Part shown: positions 44,298 to 53,700 of the stretch, in pieces
Layout: every line of letters starts with the position of its first letter
Position numbering within the stretch: position 1 is the first letter of the stretch
Source: Frateuria flava
GTDB lineage: Bacteria > Pseudomonadota > Gammaproteobacteria > Xanthomonadales > Rhodanobacteraceae
Length of the DNA stretch: 64,000 nucleotides
Reading direction: 5' to 3'
NCBI RefSeq assembly: GCF_017837635.1
Contig: NZ_JAGJRS010000021.1
Coordinates: forward strand, 62,001-126,000
The notes under the pieces: generated by a model
The model's input: only the letters and a program-made list of their open reading frames with translations
Told to the model about the DNA's origin: nothing
Database searches by the model: none
Position numbers and translations under genes: made by a program

Positions 44298-46139
44298 CTA
44301 GATGGCTGGCTGGGCGTGCATCGTCAGCCGCCCCGCCTCGCAGGCCGGGTACAACAGCCACAGGCTCGCCAGCGCCGGCAGGCCGATGACGCCACAAACG
44401 ATCACCCAGGCCGCCTTTGCCGGCAGCGACAGCTCGCGCCGGCGCACCAGCCACAGCGCGGCCAGCAGTGAGGCCAGCATCAAGCCGCCCGCCAGCCACC
44501 GGATCCCGCGCGGCAGCGGCGCCGGCGTGGTCGCCTGCAACGGATCGGGCCTGGCGAACAGGCCGGTCACGGCATGTCGCAGCGCGTACAGCGCCGGCGA
44601 GGGCCACCATGCCTGGTACCGGAACCAGGCCGGGTAGTCGAACGCGATGGCGCGTCGCGCCACTTCCTCCACGCGACCGTCGTCGTGCACCCAGGTCAGC
44701 GTCTGGTAGGGCGCCGTGCCGTCCATGACCCAGGCGTAGGTGGTGAACGAGGCCGACACCAGGTATCCGTCGACCAGCTCGATCAGGTCCAGGTCGCGCA
44801 GGTCGCCCACCGCGCCCGGGAGCGGCATGCGCTCGCGCGGCCGCAGCGGCGCTTCGCTGGCGACGATGTCGCGGCCGTCGTAGAAGTACAGCGCCCGATC
44901 GCTCTGTACCGCCAGGTTCTCGCCCACCGGTGTGGTGCCGAGCAGCCACTCGCCCGGCGGCAGCTGGATGCGCGGCAGGATCTGACGGCTTTCGCTGATG
45001 TAGTGGTACAGCCTGTTGCCGGCGATCAGGCCGCGGTCGTCCTTTGGCTGACCGGGCAGGGCGGCGATGGCGACGGCCGGCGCCGGGAACGCTCCGTTGG
45101 TCGTGCCCACGCCCAGCGTGCCGACGCCACGGCCGCCGGCGATGCGGTAACCGACCAGGCGCATGCGGTCGTGGCTGAAGGTCCAGCGCACGTTTTGCGC
45201 CGTGTCGTCGAAGTCGACGGGCGCGGCATTGGTCAGCGCGCCGCGCACGGGTAGACCGGACAGCGCCGGCTCGATCGAAACCACCTCCGACAATGCCACC
45301 TGCTCGCGCCAGGTCGGCGCCTGCGGCGCGCGGCTGACCGCCAGACCCGCCAGCATGCGTTGTTGCGGCGTCATGCGCTCGGTTTCGTTCTGGCCACCGG
45401 GCGGCGGGGTTTCGGTGTTGTTGGGATGGCTGCCCTGCATGATCCACACCATCTGGCCACCGAACTCCAGCAACAGGATCAACAGGTACACGCCCGCCTG
45501 CAGCGGCACCGCCAGCAGCACCGTGGCCAACGGCGAGCGCGGCGCCGCCGACAGATCGGGCTTGAACGATGCCAGCAGCATCGCGGCCAGCCAGGCTAGC
45601 GCCAGCGTCTGCACCAGCAACGCCCACACTCCGCTGGCCTGGTTGGTCGCCAGCGCCACCAGCAGCACCAGTGCGGCTATCGCGCGGCGCGCCGGGCCGA
45701 GCATGCAACAGGCGCCGGCGACGTAGCCGCACGCGGCCAGCAGCCACGCCGCCAGCGGCAGCAGCCAGTGGCGCAGGTCGACTACGCGCGCGGTGAGGCC
45801 GGCCTGATAGGCGCCGATCAGCAGTACCGGCAAGGCCACCGCCACCGCGAGCCAGGCCAGGCCCGCGCCCAGCAGCGCAGCGGCGATGCGCGCGGGCGCC
45901 AGCGGTCGATGCAGCAGGTTGAGCCAGGTATTGGGGCGGCGATAGCTGCCCATCTGGTAAAGGCCCAGCAGCAGCCCGGCCAGCACGTCAACGCCGCCGA
46001 ACACGCGGTAAACCAGCACCGGCTGCTGCGCCAGATCCACCACGCGGGCGAGGAAGGCGAGCACCAGCAGGTGCACCGCAAGGGCACCGAGCGCCCATCC
46101 GCGGAAGCGCAGCAGTTCGGCCTTGAACAAGTCACGCAT
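44298..46139 (-). CDS. ABC transporter permease with large extracytoplasmic domain
   Basis: A 613-residue membrane protein. About six helices occupy residues 15-235 (LRFRGWALGALAVHLLVLAF onward). A soluble ~290-residue region follows, beginning at HPNNTETPPPGGQNETERMT and rich in beta-strand-like repeats (LIAGNRLYHYIS, RALYFYDGRDIVAS, DLIELVDGYLVSAS). Two more helices close the C-terminus. It is the membrane partner of the adjacent ATPase in a GntR(YtrA)-ABC operon. Such operons are linked to cell-envelope or peptide-antibiotic stress, but the substrate is unknown. ATG 46139 is preferred because AGGAG lies 7 bases upstream; ATG 46154 overlaps the ATPase stop (ATGA). Confidence 0.82.
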   Translation of the reverse strand: MRDLFKAELLRFRGWALGALAVHLLVLAFLARVVDLAQQPVLVYRVFGGVDVLAGLLLGLYQMGSYRRPNTWLNLLHRPLAPARIAAALLGAGLAWLAVAVALPVLLIGAYQAGLTARVVDLRHWLLPLAAWLLAACGYVAGACCMLGPARRAIAALVLLVALATNQASGVWALLVQTLALAWLAAMLLASFKPDLSAAPRSPLATVLLAVPLQAGVYLLILLLEFGGQMVWIMQGSHPNNTETPPPGGQNETERMTPQQRMLAGLAVSRAPQAPTWREQVALSEVVSIEPALSGLPVRGALTNAAPVDFDDTAQNVRWTFSHDRMRLVGYRIAGGRGVGTLGVGTTNGAFPAPAVAIAALPGQPKDDRGLIAGNRLYHYISESRQILPRIQLPPGEWLLGTTPVGENLAVQSDRALYFYDGRDIVASEAPLRPRERMPLPGAVGDLRDLDLIELVDGYLVSASFTTYAWVMDGTAPYQTLTWVHDDGRVEEVARRAIAFDYPAWFRYQAWWPSPALYALRHAVTGLFARPDPLQATTPAPLPRGIRWLAGGLMLASLLAALWLVRRRELSLPAKAAWVIVCGVIGLPALASLWLLYPACEAGRLTMHAQPAI

Positions 46140-46150
46140 GTCGCCGCTCC

Positions 46151-47056
46151 TCATGCTGCCGCCGGCATGGCGTGGTTCTTGGCCAGGAAGCCGTTGACCG
46201 CGCGGTCCAGGCTCACCGGCATGCTCTGCACCGTGCGCGCGCCCGCGCCACGCAGGAATTGTGCAAAGTCATCGTGCTGGTCGAGCACCAGGTAGTGGTG
46301 CAGGCCATCGATGCGCTGCACCTGCAACAGCCCGGGCACGCTCGCCGGTGGCGGGCCAGCAAACGGGATGTCGGCGACCCAGTGAGTCACGCGCGCGCAG
46401 AACTCCTCCGGCGCGGACATGTGCGCCAACCGGCCGCGCTCCAGGATGATCAGGTTCTCGGCGACGCGCTCGATCTCTTCCATCTGGTGCGAGCAGTAGA
46501 TCACCGTGCACGACTCGGCCGCGCTCGAATACATCAGCGATTCGAGGAACGCGCGCTTGGCCACCACGTCCAGGCCCAGCGTGGGCTCGTCCAGCACCAG
46601 CAGTTCCGGTCCCTGGGCCAGGGTCAGCGCAAGGTTGAAGCCGGCGCGCTCGCCGCGCGAGAGCTGGCCGACCTTCTGTTCCGGCAGCACGTGGTAGTGC
46701 CCGATCACCTCCTCGTACGCGCGCGGGTTCCAGCGCGGATACTGGCGGCGCTGCATGGCGGCCACCGCCGAGACGCGCATCCAGCCGGGCAGCGTGTGTT
46801 CCTCGTTGACGAAGCCGATACGGCCGCGGTCTGCGGGCGTGAGCTGCTGGCTGTCCCGGCCGAGGATGCGCGCGCTGCCGCTGGTCGGCGGCAGGAAGCC
46901 GAGCAGAATGCGGAACAGCGTGGACTTGCCGGCACCGTTGGCACCGACGATGGCGTGGATACGGCCGGCGGCGATGGACAGATCCAGCGCGTCGAGCGCC
47001 AGCTTGGCGCCGTAGCGCTTGGTCAGCGCGCGGGTTTCGATGACGTGGTCGGTCAT
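46151..47056 (-). CDS. ABC transporter ATP-binding protein
   Basis: A 301-residue ATPase. Walker A is VGANGAGKSTLFRILLG, the Q-loop region follows IGFVNEEHTLPGWM, the signature is QLSRGERAGFNLAL, Walker B is LLVLDEPTLGLD, and the H-switch is YCSHQMEEIERVAE. The signature reads LSRGE rather than LSGGQ, a variation common in YtrB/bacitracin-type ATPases. The C-terminal ~80 residues form an accessory domain. It powers the permease encoded next; the genes overlap by 4 bp if the permease starts at 46154. The GntR regulator is 21 bp upstream, so the three genes form one operon. Confidence 0.92.
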   Translation of the reverse strand: MTDHVIETRALTKRYGAKLALDALDLSIAAGRIHAIVGANGAGKSTLFRILLGFLPPTSGSARILGRDSQQLTPADRGRIGFVNEEHTLPGWMRVSAVAAMQRRQYPRWNPRAYEEVIGHYHVLPEQKVGQLSRGERAGFNLALTLAQGPELLVLDEPTLGLDVVAKRAFLESLMYSSAAESCTVIYCSHQMEEIERVAENLIILERGRLAHMSAPEEFCARVTHWVADIPFAGPPPASVPGLLQVQRIDGLHHYLVLDQHDDFAQFLRGAGARTVQSMPVSLDRAVNGFLAKNHAMPAAA

Positions 47057-47077
47057 GATTGACGGTTCCCGGGCAGG

Positions 47078-47485
47078 TCAGGCGCTTTTGCGGGACAACA
47101 CCTGGAGCGCGCGATCCAGCCGCGCCAGCGCACGCTCGGGCGGGTAATCGAGCGCGGCCACTTCGTGCACGAAGACCTGGATGGCATCGTCCATGCGCCG
47201 GTCGCGCTCGCTGTTGGAAAGCCGCTGGCGCGGCGTGGCGACGAACAGCCCCAGGCCCTGGCGCGACTCCAGCCAGCCTTCGGCGGTGAGCTCGGCGTAG
47301 GCCTTGGCCACTGTGTTGGGGTTGATCGTCAGCTGCTGGGCCAGGCCGCGGACGCTGGGCAGCTGGTCCCCGGGAGCGAGTTCGGCGGTGGCGATCTTCA
47401 TGCGCACGCCGTCGACGATCTGCTTGCTGATCGGACGGGGATCGCCGGTGGCGATCTGGATCATCAAAGCCTGGGTACGGGGCAT
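47078..47485 (-). CDS. GntR-family regulator, YtrA subfamily
   Basis: A 135-residue repressor: a winged helix-turn-helix (residues 15-80, SVRGLAQQLTINPNTVAKAY then LTAEGWLESRQGLGLFV) plus the short C-terminal dimerisation tail (ALDYPPERALARLDRALQVL) that marks the YtrA subfamily, which has no classical effector domain. Such proteins autorepress an operon with an ABC transporter, and the ATPase and permease genes follow directly. A perfect dyad CTGTACT-N9-AGTACAG covers the -10 box of its promoter. The start is ATG 47485. Confidence 0.92.
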   Translation of the reverse strand: MPRTQALMIQIATGDPRPISKQIVDGVRMKIATAELAPGDQLPSVRGLAQQLTINPNTVAKAYAELTAEGWLESRQGLGLFVATPRQRLSNSERDRRMDDAIQVFVHEVAALDYPPERALARLDRALQVLSRKSA

Positions 47486-48086
47486 GGTTGCTCGTCCTGT
47501 CTGTACTGTGCGTAGTAGTACAGTCGGGATTGCCGGGCGTCAAGTGACTCCCTCACCGGAGCCGTGCTGCGCGCTTATGTGAGCTCCGCGCTCTGCTCCC
47601 TCTCCCCTCCGGGGAGAGGGTTGGGGTGAGGGGCCGGGGTTCGCGGGGATGCCGGCAGGAGCGCTGTTGCTTGTCCTTCTTGCGTGGTCTTCCCGCGACT
47701 GGGCTCGCCTGCCGCGGGCTTCCGATCGCCTGCCGGCGCTCGGGTCACTTTCTTTGCTGGCCCAAAGAAAGTAACCAAAGAAATGGCCTGCTAAGCACGG
47801 GGTGACTAAAAAGCTAGGTGCCTTTGCGCTTTGCTTGGTCAGTCGCCTGCTCTTAGAGGAGCTGCCGCCGCTTTACCGCGGGCGCTCGGGAGCTGAGGCA
47901 AGAGGATTTGCGCGCTTGTGTGCGCGAGCTCCGCACTTTGCTCCCTCTCCCCTCCGGGGAGAGGGCTGGGGTGAGGGGCCGGGGCTCGCGGGGCTGTCTG
48001 CAGGAGCGCTGTGTTGCTTGTCGTTCTTGCGTGGCCTCCCCGCGACTGGGCTCGCCTGCCGCGGGCTTCCGATCGCCTGCCGCCGC
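47486..48086. repeat. 600-bp gene-free region with long direct repeats and hairpins
   Basis: No gene is supported between the GntR promoter and the pbpC stop. Two direct repeats of about 170 bp (47569-47740 and 47911-48088) share GAGCTCCGC, a family A palindrome and the block CGACTGGGCTCGCCTGCCGC. The second reaches into the pbpC stop codon. Between them lies a perfect 9-bp hairpin ACTTTCTTT / AAAGAAAGT (47747-47772) followed by AACCAAAGAAATGG, a motif common between genes of Xanthomonadales. A long open frame starting at 47802 runs antisense to pbpC and looks spurious. Confidence 0.8.
47501..47543 (-). promoter_or_regulatory. Promoter and YtrA-type operator of the GntR-ABC operon
   Basis: On the minus strand, -35 TTGACG (47543-47538), a 17-nt spacer and -10 TACTAC (47520-47515). 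A perfect inverted repeat CTGTACT / AGTACAG (47523-47517 and 47507-47501, 9-nt spacer) overlaps the -10 and the likely start point. This fits autorepression by the YtrA-type regulator. Confidence 0.75.
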
Positions 48087-50489
48087 TCAGCGGACTGGAG
48101 GCACGGGCCTGCTCACGACGTCAGGCAAACCCGCCACGGCGAAGCCAACGCTCGCCCAGGCGCCATCCTGCGACAGCGCGGTGAGGGCGTGGTGACCGGG
48201 TCGCGTCAATGTCAGAGCGATGGTCCCGCCGGCCGACGTGCTGCCCTGCAGGCGGCCGTCGAGCAGCCATTGGACGGTGCCCGGGGCACCGAGTGCGTGC
48301 ACCGTGACACGCAATGGTCCATTGCCGTTGGGCGCCTGGCGCAGCAGGCTGCCTTCGCGCAGGCCGCTGATGCGGATCGGCACGGCGATGGCGAGCGAGT
48401 CCGGCGCGCAGCCGGGCGCCAGCGCGGGCAGGGCGGAGGCGGCGCGGTCGGCGGCGTCGAGCCAGGGTGTGGCGAGCGCCGGCCAGCGGGCGAGGGTGAG
48501 GCGATGTTCGTGTGGGGCGTGGCAGCCGGCACTCAGGCGGCGGTTTTTTTCGTCTACGCGCAGTTCGACGCGACCGCTCATCCAGGCGCCCGGGTCGCGT
48601 TCGGCGAAGGTGGGTGGAAGCGCACCGTCGAGGCTCCAGGCGGTGCGGCGTTGGCGGCAGAGGCTGGTGTCGGTGGCTGCGGCCGATTGGCCGAGCGGCC
48701 AGCAGATGTCGACCGCACGGACGCTGGCCGGACGCGGCGCGTGCACGCCGCCGCGCGCGGGCAGCATGTCGGTGAGCTGGAACAACAGCGGCAGCGCGGT
48801 GACGGCGCCGTACTGGCCCGGCGAGGGCGTGCCATCCGGGCGGCCAATCCAGACGCCGACGGTCCAGCGGTCGGTGACGCCGATCGCCCAGGCGTCGCGG
48901 TAGCCGTAGCTGGTGCCGGTCTTCCAGGCGACGGCGACGTGCCGGTTGATGGTGCCTTCCAGCGGCGCGCCTTCGACGTCGGCCGGGTTGCTGGCGAGGA
49001 TGTCGCGGATGATCCAGGCGGCGCCTGGCGAGAGCAGGCGCCGCGGGCGGGCGGGCTGGTCCGGCGTGTAGCGCGGTGCGCCGGCGATGCCGCCGTTGGC
49101 GAAGGTGCTGTAGCCGCCGACCAGGTCTTCCAGTTTCGTCGCGGTGCCGCCCAGGATGATCGACAGATTGGGTCGCGCGCCGTCGGGCAGCTGCAGGTCG
49201 ACGCCACCGCTGGCCAGACGCGCGACGAAGCGGTTCGGGCCGACGCGGTCGAGCATGTCGACCGCCGGCACGTTGAGCGAGCGTTGCAACGCTTCGCTCA
49301 CGCTCACCGGGCCGCTGAAGGCCTCGTCGAAGTTGCCCGGGTGGTAGCCGCCGAAGTCCTGCGGCGCGTCGACCAGCAGGCTTTCGGAGGTGACCAGTCC
49401 GTCGTCCAGCGCCAGGCCGTAGAGGAAGGGCTTGAGCGTGGAGCCCGGCGAGCGCGGCGCGCGCACCATGTCCACGTGGCCGGCGCGTTCGGGGTCGGCG
49501 AACTCGCCGGTGCCGATATAGACGCTTGCCTCGAGCGTGCTGTTCTCCACCGCGAGCACCGCGACCGAACTGCGGGGCGGCAGGCGGGCGAGGTAGCTGG
49601 CGACGTGGTCCTCGGCGGCGCGTTGCAGGTTGGCGTCGATGGTGGTGACGATGCGCCGGGCGCGCGGATGCTGCTGATGCAGGCGTTCGGCCAGCAAGGC
49701 GGCGGCGAGCGGTGCGCGCAGGGAGCGAGCGACGACTGGTTCGATCGCCGCGTCGTCCACTTGCCTGGGCGTCCAGACGCCTTCGTCGCGCAGCCGGTGC
49801 AGCACCTTGTCGCGTGCGGCGCGGGCCGCCTCCGGATGACGGTCGGGTCGCAGACGGCTGGGCGCCTGCGGCAACACCGCGAGCAGGGCCGCCTCGGCGC
49901 GCGACAGGCGGCTGGCGCTCTTGCCCAGGTACGCCCATGAGGCGGCTTCGACCCCCTCGATGGTGCCGCCGAAGGGGGCGTGGTTGAGGTAGAGGTCGAG
50001 GATCTGCGTCTTGTCCAGGTGCGCTTCCAGTTGCAGCGCGCGGAAGATCTGGCGGAACTTGCCGCCGAACGTGTGCGGGATCGGCTCGATGATGCGCGCG
50101 ACCTGCATGGTCAGCGTGGATCCGCCGGAGATCACGTGACCATGCAGCGCGCCCTGCACCGCGCCGCGCAGCAATGCGTAGGGATTCACGCCGGGGTGGC
50201 GGTAGAACCAGCGGTCTTCGTAGGCCAGCAGCGCCTGGCGGTAGAGCGGTGAAACCCTGGTCGTGGTGGTGGGATAGCGCCATACGCCATCGCGGTCGGC
50301 GAAGGCGCGAAGTGGCGTGCCGTCGCGGGCGAGTACGACGGTGCTGCCGGTGTCAGGGACAGGTAGCGGGAGGGGGAACAGGCGGTCGAGGATGAGCGCG
50401 GCTAGCGAGAGCGCGACGAGGATGGCTGCCGTGGTGCGCAGCCAGCGTTTGAACGTGGATGGGCGGGGTTTCGGGGTTATGTCGGTCAT
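48087..50489 (-). CDS. pbpC: Penicillin-binding protein 1C (bifunctional peptidoglycan synthase)
   Basis: An 800-residue inner-membrane protein with one N-terminal anchor helix (about 17-36). The GT51 glycosyltransferase domain (about 65-240) has EDRWFYRHPGVN (catalytic Glu91), GGSTLTMQ and KTQILDLYLN. The transpeptidase domain (about 305-600) has the active Ser350-T-L-K353 tetrad in RSPGSTLKPF, the SLN triad in LQRSLNVPAVD and KTG in AWKTGTSYG. The C-terminal ~110 residues are the BiPBP_C beta domain specific to PBP1C. In E. coli pbpC sits beside the alpha-2-macroglobulin gene yfhM, as here, which suggests repair of peptidoglycan at sites of damage or attack. The first ATG at 50489 is used. 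Confidence 0.95.
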   Translation of the reverse strand: MTDITPKPRPSTFKRWLRTTAAILVALSLAALILDRLFPLPLPVPDTGSTVVLARDGTPLRAFADRDGVWRYPTTTTRVSPLYRQALLAYEDRWFYRHPGVNPYALLRGAVQGALHGHVISGGSTLTMQVARIIEPIPHTFGGKFRQIFRALQLEAHLDKTQILDLYLNHAPFGGTIEGVEAASWAYLGKSASRLSRAEAALLAVLPQAPSRLRPDRHPEAARAARDKVLHRLRDEGVWTPRQVDDAAIEPVVARSLRAPLAAALLAERLHQQHPRARRIVTTIDANLQRAAEDHVASYLARLPPRSSVAVLAVENSTLEASVYIGTGEFADPERAGHVDMVRAPRSPGSTLKPFLYGLALDDGLVTSESLLVDAPQDFGGYHPGNFDEAFSGPVSVSEALQRSLNVPAVDMLDRVGPNRFVARLASGGVDLQLPDGARPNLSIILGGTATKLEDLVGGYSTFANGGIAGAPRYTPDQPARPRRLLSPGAAWIIRDILASNPADVEGAPLEGTINRHVAVAWKTGTSYGYRDAWAIGVTDRWTVGVWIGRPDGTPSPGQYGAVTALPLLFQLTDMLPARGGVHAPRPASVRAVDICWPLGQSAAATDTSLCRQRRTAWSLDGALPPTFAERDPGAWMSGRVELRVDEKNRRLSAGCHAPHEHRLTLARWPALATPWLDAADRAASALPALAPGCAPDSLAIAVPIRISGLREGSLLRQAPNGNGPLRVTVHALGAPGTVQWLLDGRLQGSTSAGGTIALTLTRPGHHALTALSQDGAWASVGFAVAGLPDVVSRPVPPVR

Positions 50490-50507
50490 GGCGACTGCCC
50501 TTCGACT

Positions 50508-50672
50508 TCGGCCTGCGGCCTACGCTCAGGGCGAACGGTTTTTCTTGCGGATACCAAACCCATTCGCGCCAGATGTTGCGACGCGGGGTGCCGGGTGGTG
50601 CCCGGTATCGGAGTGAGTGACGCCGAGGCGAACGCCTCCCCCTCTCCTCCGGCGGAGCCGGGGGAGAGGGGC
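50508..50672. repeat. Family B and family A repeats between pbpC and the A2M gene
   Basis: A family B copy at 50508-50543 (CCTTCGACTTCGGCC ... GGGCGAACGG, running into TTTTT) and a family A copy at about 50637-50672 (CCCCTCTCC / GGGGGAGAGGGG). They separate two functionally linked genes, with 219 bp between the A2M stop and the pbpC start. Confidence 0.8.
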
Positions 50673-50708
50673 TCGGTTCGATGCGGTGCGCACATTTCGC
50701 GGTGAGTT

Positions 50709-53700
50709 CTATGGTTCGACTACCGTGATCCTTGCAGGCACCGATTTACCGATGCCGCGTAGCGCCGGGCGATACATGTCCTCCGCCAGCGGCGGCGGGA
50801 CGGTGTACGTGCCGGGCGTGACCGCGCGGACCAGGTAGAACACGTGGGCAGCGTTACCCCGGCGCAGGTGCAGGGCGGCGGCGTAGCGGTCGTCGCGGTA
50901 CTCCTCGTGCACCAGGTCGGCGGCGCCGGTGTGCTGCTGCATGTCGATGCCATCGACGACGACGCCCTCCCACTGCTGCGCGCCGCCGAGGTTGAGGTTC
51001 TCCACTTCCAGCCCGCCGGGCAGCAGGTCGGTGACCAGCGCGTCAGGCATGTCGGTGCGCGCCTCCAGGGTGAGCTCGGCGATCAGTGTGTCGCCCTCCT
51101 TCAGCGTGTCGCCGGTCCACGGCTGGCCGTCGGTGGTGAAGTAGCTGCGGCGCACATCGACCTGGCGATCGTCGGCGGCGGGCGGTTGTTGCGGGATGCC
51201 AGCGACGTCCAGCGTGGCAAACACAGTGCCCGTCCCGGCCGGCTGCACGCTGATGCCTTCCTTCAGCTCGGCCAGCGTGAGTTCGCGCGTCCACAGGCGC
51301 TTGTCGGCGGGTGCGGCCTCGCGCTTGCCGCCGATGGCGAGGGTGACCGCCAGCGGCGCGCCGCTGCCGGCGTCGAAGGCGCGCGCCACGCGCGCGATCG
51401 CCACCTGCTCCTGGGTGGAGAGGTAGGACCACGACCAGTGGTAATAGGGCACTTCCTGCTTGTTGGCGTGGTCGCGCGCGGTGGCGTTGCGCGCCCAGTC
51501 GATCAGCTTGCCGTCGTAGGCCGGTTTGGCCAGGCCGTAGCGATGGGTGAGCGCGACCATCAGCGCCAGGTCGCGCAGGTCCGAGCCGTAGTCGCCGACG
51601 TACCAGGGACGCTCCTTGTCCCAGGCGAAGGCTTCGTCGACGGCCTTCTGCGCGCGGTCGGTGTCGCCCATCAGCTTGAGCGCGACACCCAGGTGCACCA
51701 GCGGCAGCGGGCCGACCAGCTTGTCGCGGTCGTGGTCGAAGATCGCGCGCAGCGTGCCCAGCGGCGCGCGGTTGACGCGGGCCAGCACGAAGCCGGAGTA
51801 GGCCTCGTCGGCGATACGCAGATGATCGTGGTGCTCGTAGCTGTAATACGCGTGGCCGCCGCCGAGCAGGTCGTCGCTCAACCGCTGCAGGGATTTCTGC
51901 AGTACCTCCTGCGGCACGGCGAAGCCTTCCTCGCGCGCGTCGAGCATGAAGTCGACCACGTAGGGCGTCATGAAGGTCTCGATCGGGCTGGTACCCCAGA
52001 AGCTGAAGTGGCCGTTGCTTGCCTGGAACGAGGCGATGCGCGCCAGTGCGCTGTCGACCGCGGCGCGACGGGCCGCCTCGCTGGTGGACAGCCCCAGCGC
52101 CGTCGCGGTGGCCGGGTCGAGCACCAGCGCGGCGTAGCCCTTGCTGGTGGTCTGCTCGATGCAGCCGTAGGGGTAGCGCAGCAGGTCGCGCAGCGCCGAG
52201 CCGTAGGGCAGCGGCGGCAGCGTGCTCAGGGTGAGCTGGGCGCGCACGGTAGGCGCGAGCAGCCCGGCGGCGGCACCGGCATCCAGCTGCGCCGGTTTGC
52301 CGGCCTCGATCGCCAGCGGCACGGTCGTCTGCTGCTCGGGCCAGGCCGGGCGTACGGCGAACTCGAAGTGGCGGTCGACCGTGAAGTCGCCCAGCGTGGC
52401 ATGGATGTCGAGCTTGGCCACGGCCGCACCTGCGCTCGCCGTGACCGGCATCGTGAGGGTGGTGCCGGCGCCGTCCTTGAGGGCCACCTCGCGGCTGGCA
52501 TTGGCGATGCTGATCGGGCCGGTGGCCTTGACCACCACCTTCGCCGTGCCGTCATGCCCGGAGAGGTTCTTCAGATCCAGGCTGATGCGCGCCTTGTCGC
52601 CGGCGGCCATCACGCGCGGCGTGCTCGGCTCGACCACCAGCGGCGCACGCACGGTGACTGCGCCGTCGGCGTTGCCGAAGCGGTCGGCGCTCCAGGCCAG
52701 CGCGGCCAGGCGCAGGCTGCCGTTGAAGTCAGGCACCTGCACGCGCAGCGTGGCTTTGCCCTGCGCGTCGAAGGCGACCGGTGCGGCGAACAGGTCGACG
52801 ATCTGCACCTTGGGATTGAGGCGTGCCGCATGCGGCAGCGCCGGGCCGCTCATGTCGCCGCCGTAGCGCAGCCTGGCCTCGGCGCCGTCCATCGCCTCGA
52901 TGATGCGGCTGTAGAGGTCGTAGGCATCCACGCTCAGCGCGCGCTTGGCGAACATCCAGGCCCAGACGTCGGGCACCGGGTAGTGGGTGATGTTGATGAC
53001 GCCCTGGTCCACCGCCGCCAGCGTGACGTAGGCGCGCGTGTTGGCCAGGCCCTTGGCCTGCACGGTCACCTCGAGCGGGTTGCCCGGGCGCATCAGCGCC
53101 GGCGCGCTCAGCGTGAGCGGGATGCGCCGGTCGTTGCGCTCCATCGCGACATGCTCGACGCCGAGTGCGCGGGCCGGCGTGGTGTGCTCCTGCGCCTCGC
53201 CGCCACGGAACACCAGGGCGGAGACGTAGACGTCGTGGCGCTCCCACTCTTTGGTGACCGGAATCTCGAAGGTGCTGCCGGCCCTGGCGTCGATGTCGCA
53301 CACGTAGAGCAGGTGGTCGGACTCGACCAGCAGCAGGCCGGGGCCGTCATGCGGCGGCGTCACCGTCACCTTCATGGTGTCGCCGGCGCGGTAGCGCGCC
53401 TTGTCCAGTTGCAGCTTGACCTTGTCCGGGCGCGCCTCCTTGCCGAGGTTCTCGTCCTCCCAGCTCCAGCCGGCGAAGAACGGGAACACGGTCGTCAGCC
53501 GGGTTTCCGGGTCGTACACCTCCAGCCGGTAGCCGCCCCACTCCACCGGGAAGTCGACGTGCACGCGCTGTCCCGCGGCCAGGTCGACGTCCTTCTCTTC
53601 GATCAGCTGCAGCTGCTGGTGCGCATCGGACTTCCAGCCGTCGCCGTGCTCGTACAGCCAGTAGAAGTCGCGCAGCTCGCGCTGCAGCCGCACCTTCAGG

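Noticed and set aside
47569-48088. The repeats as a CRISPR array or integron
   Set aside because: Only two long copies, no regular spacers, no cas or integrase genes; units are composite palindromic elements.
47802-49940. A 712-codon plus-strand frame opposite pbpC
   Set aside because: It begins in repeat DNA and is antisense to a clear PBP1C; no ribosome site or family match.
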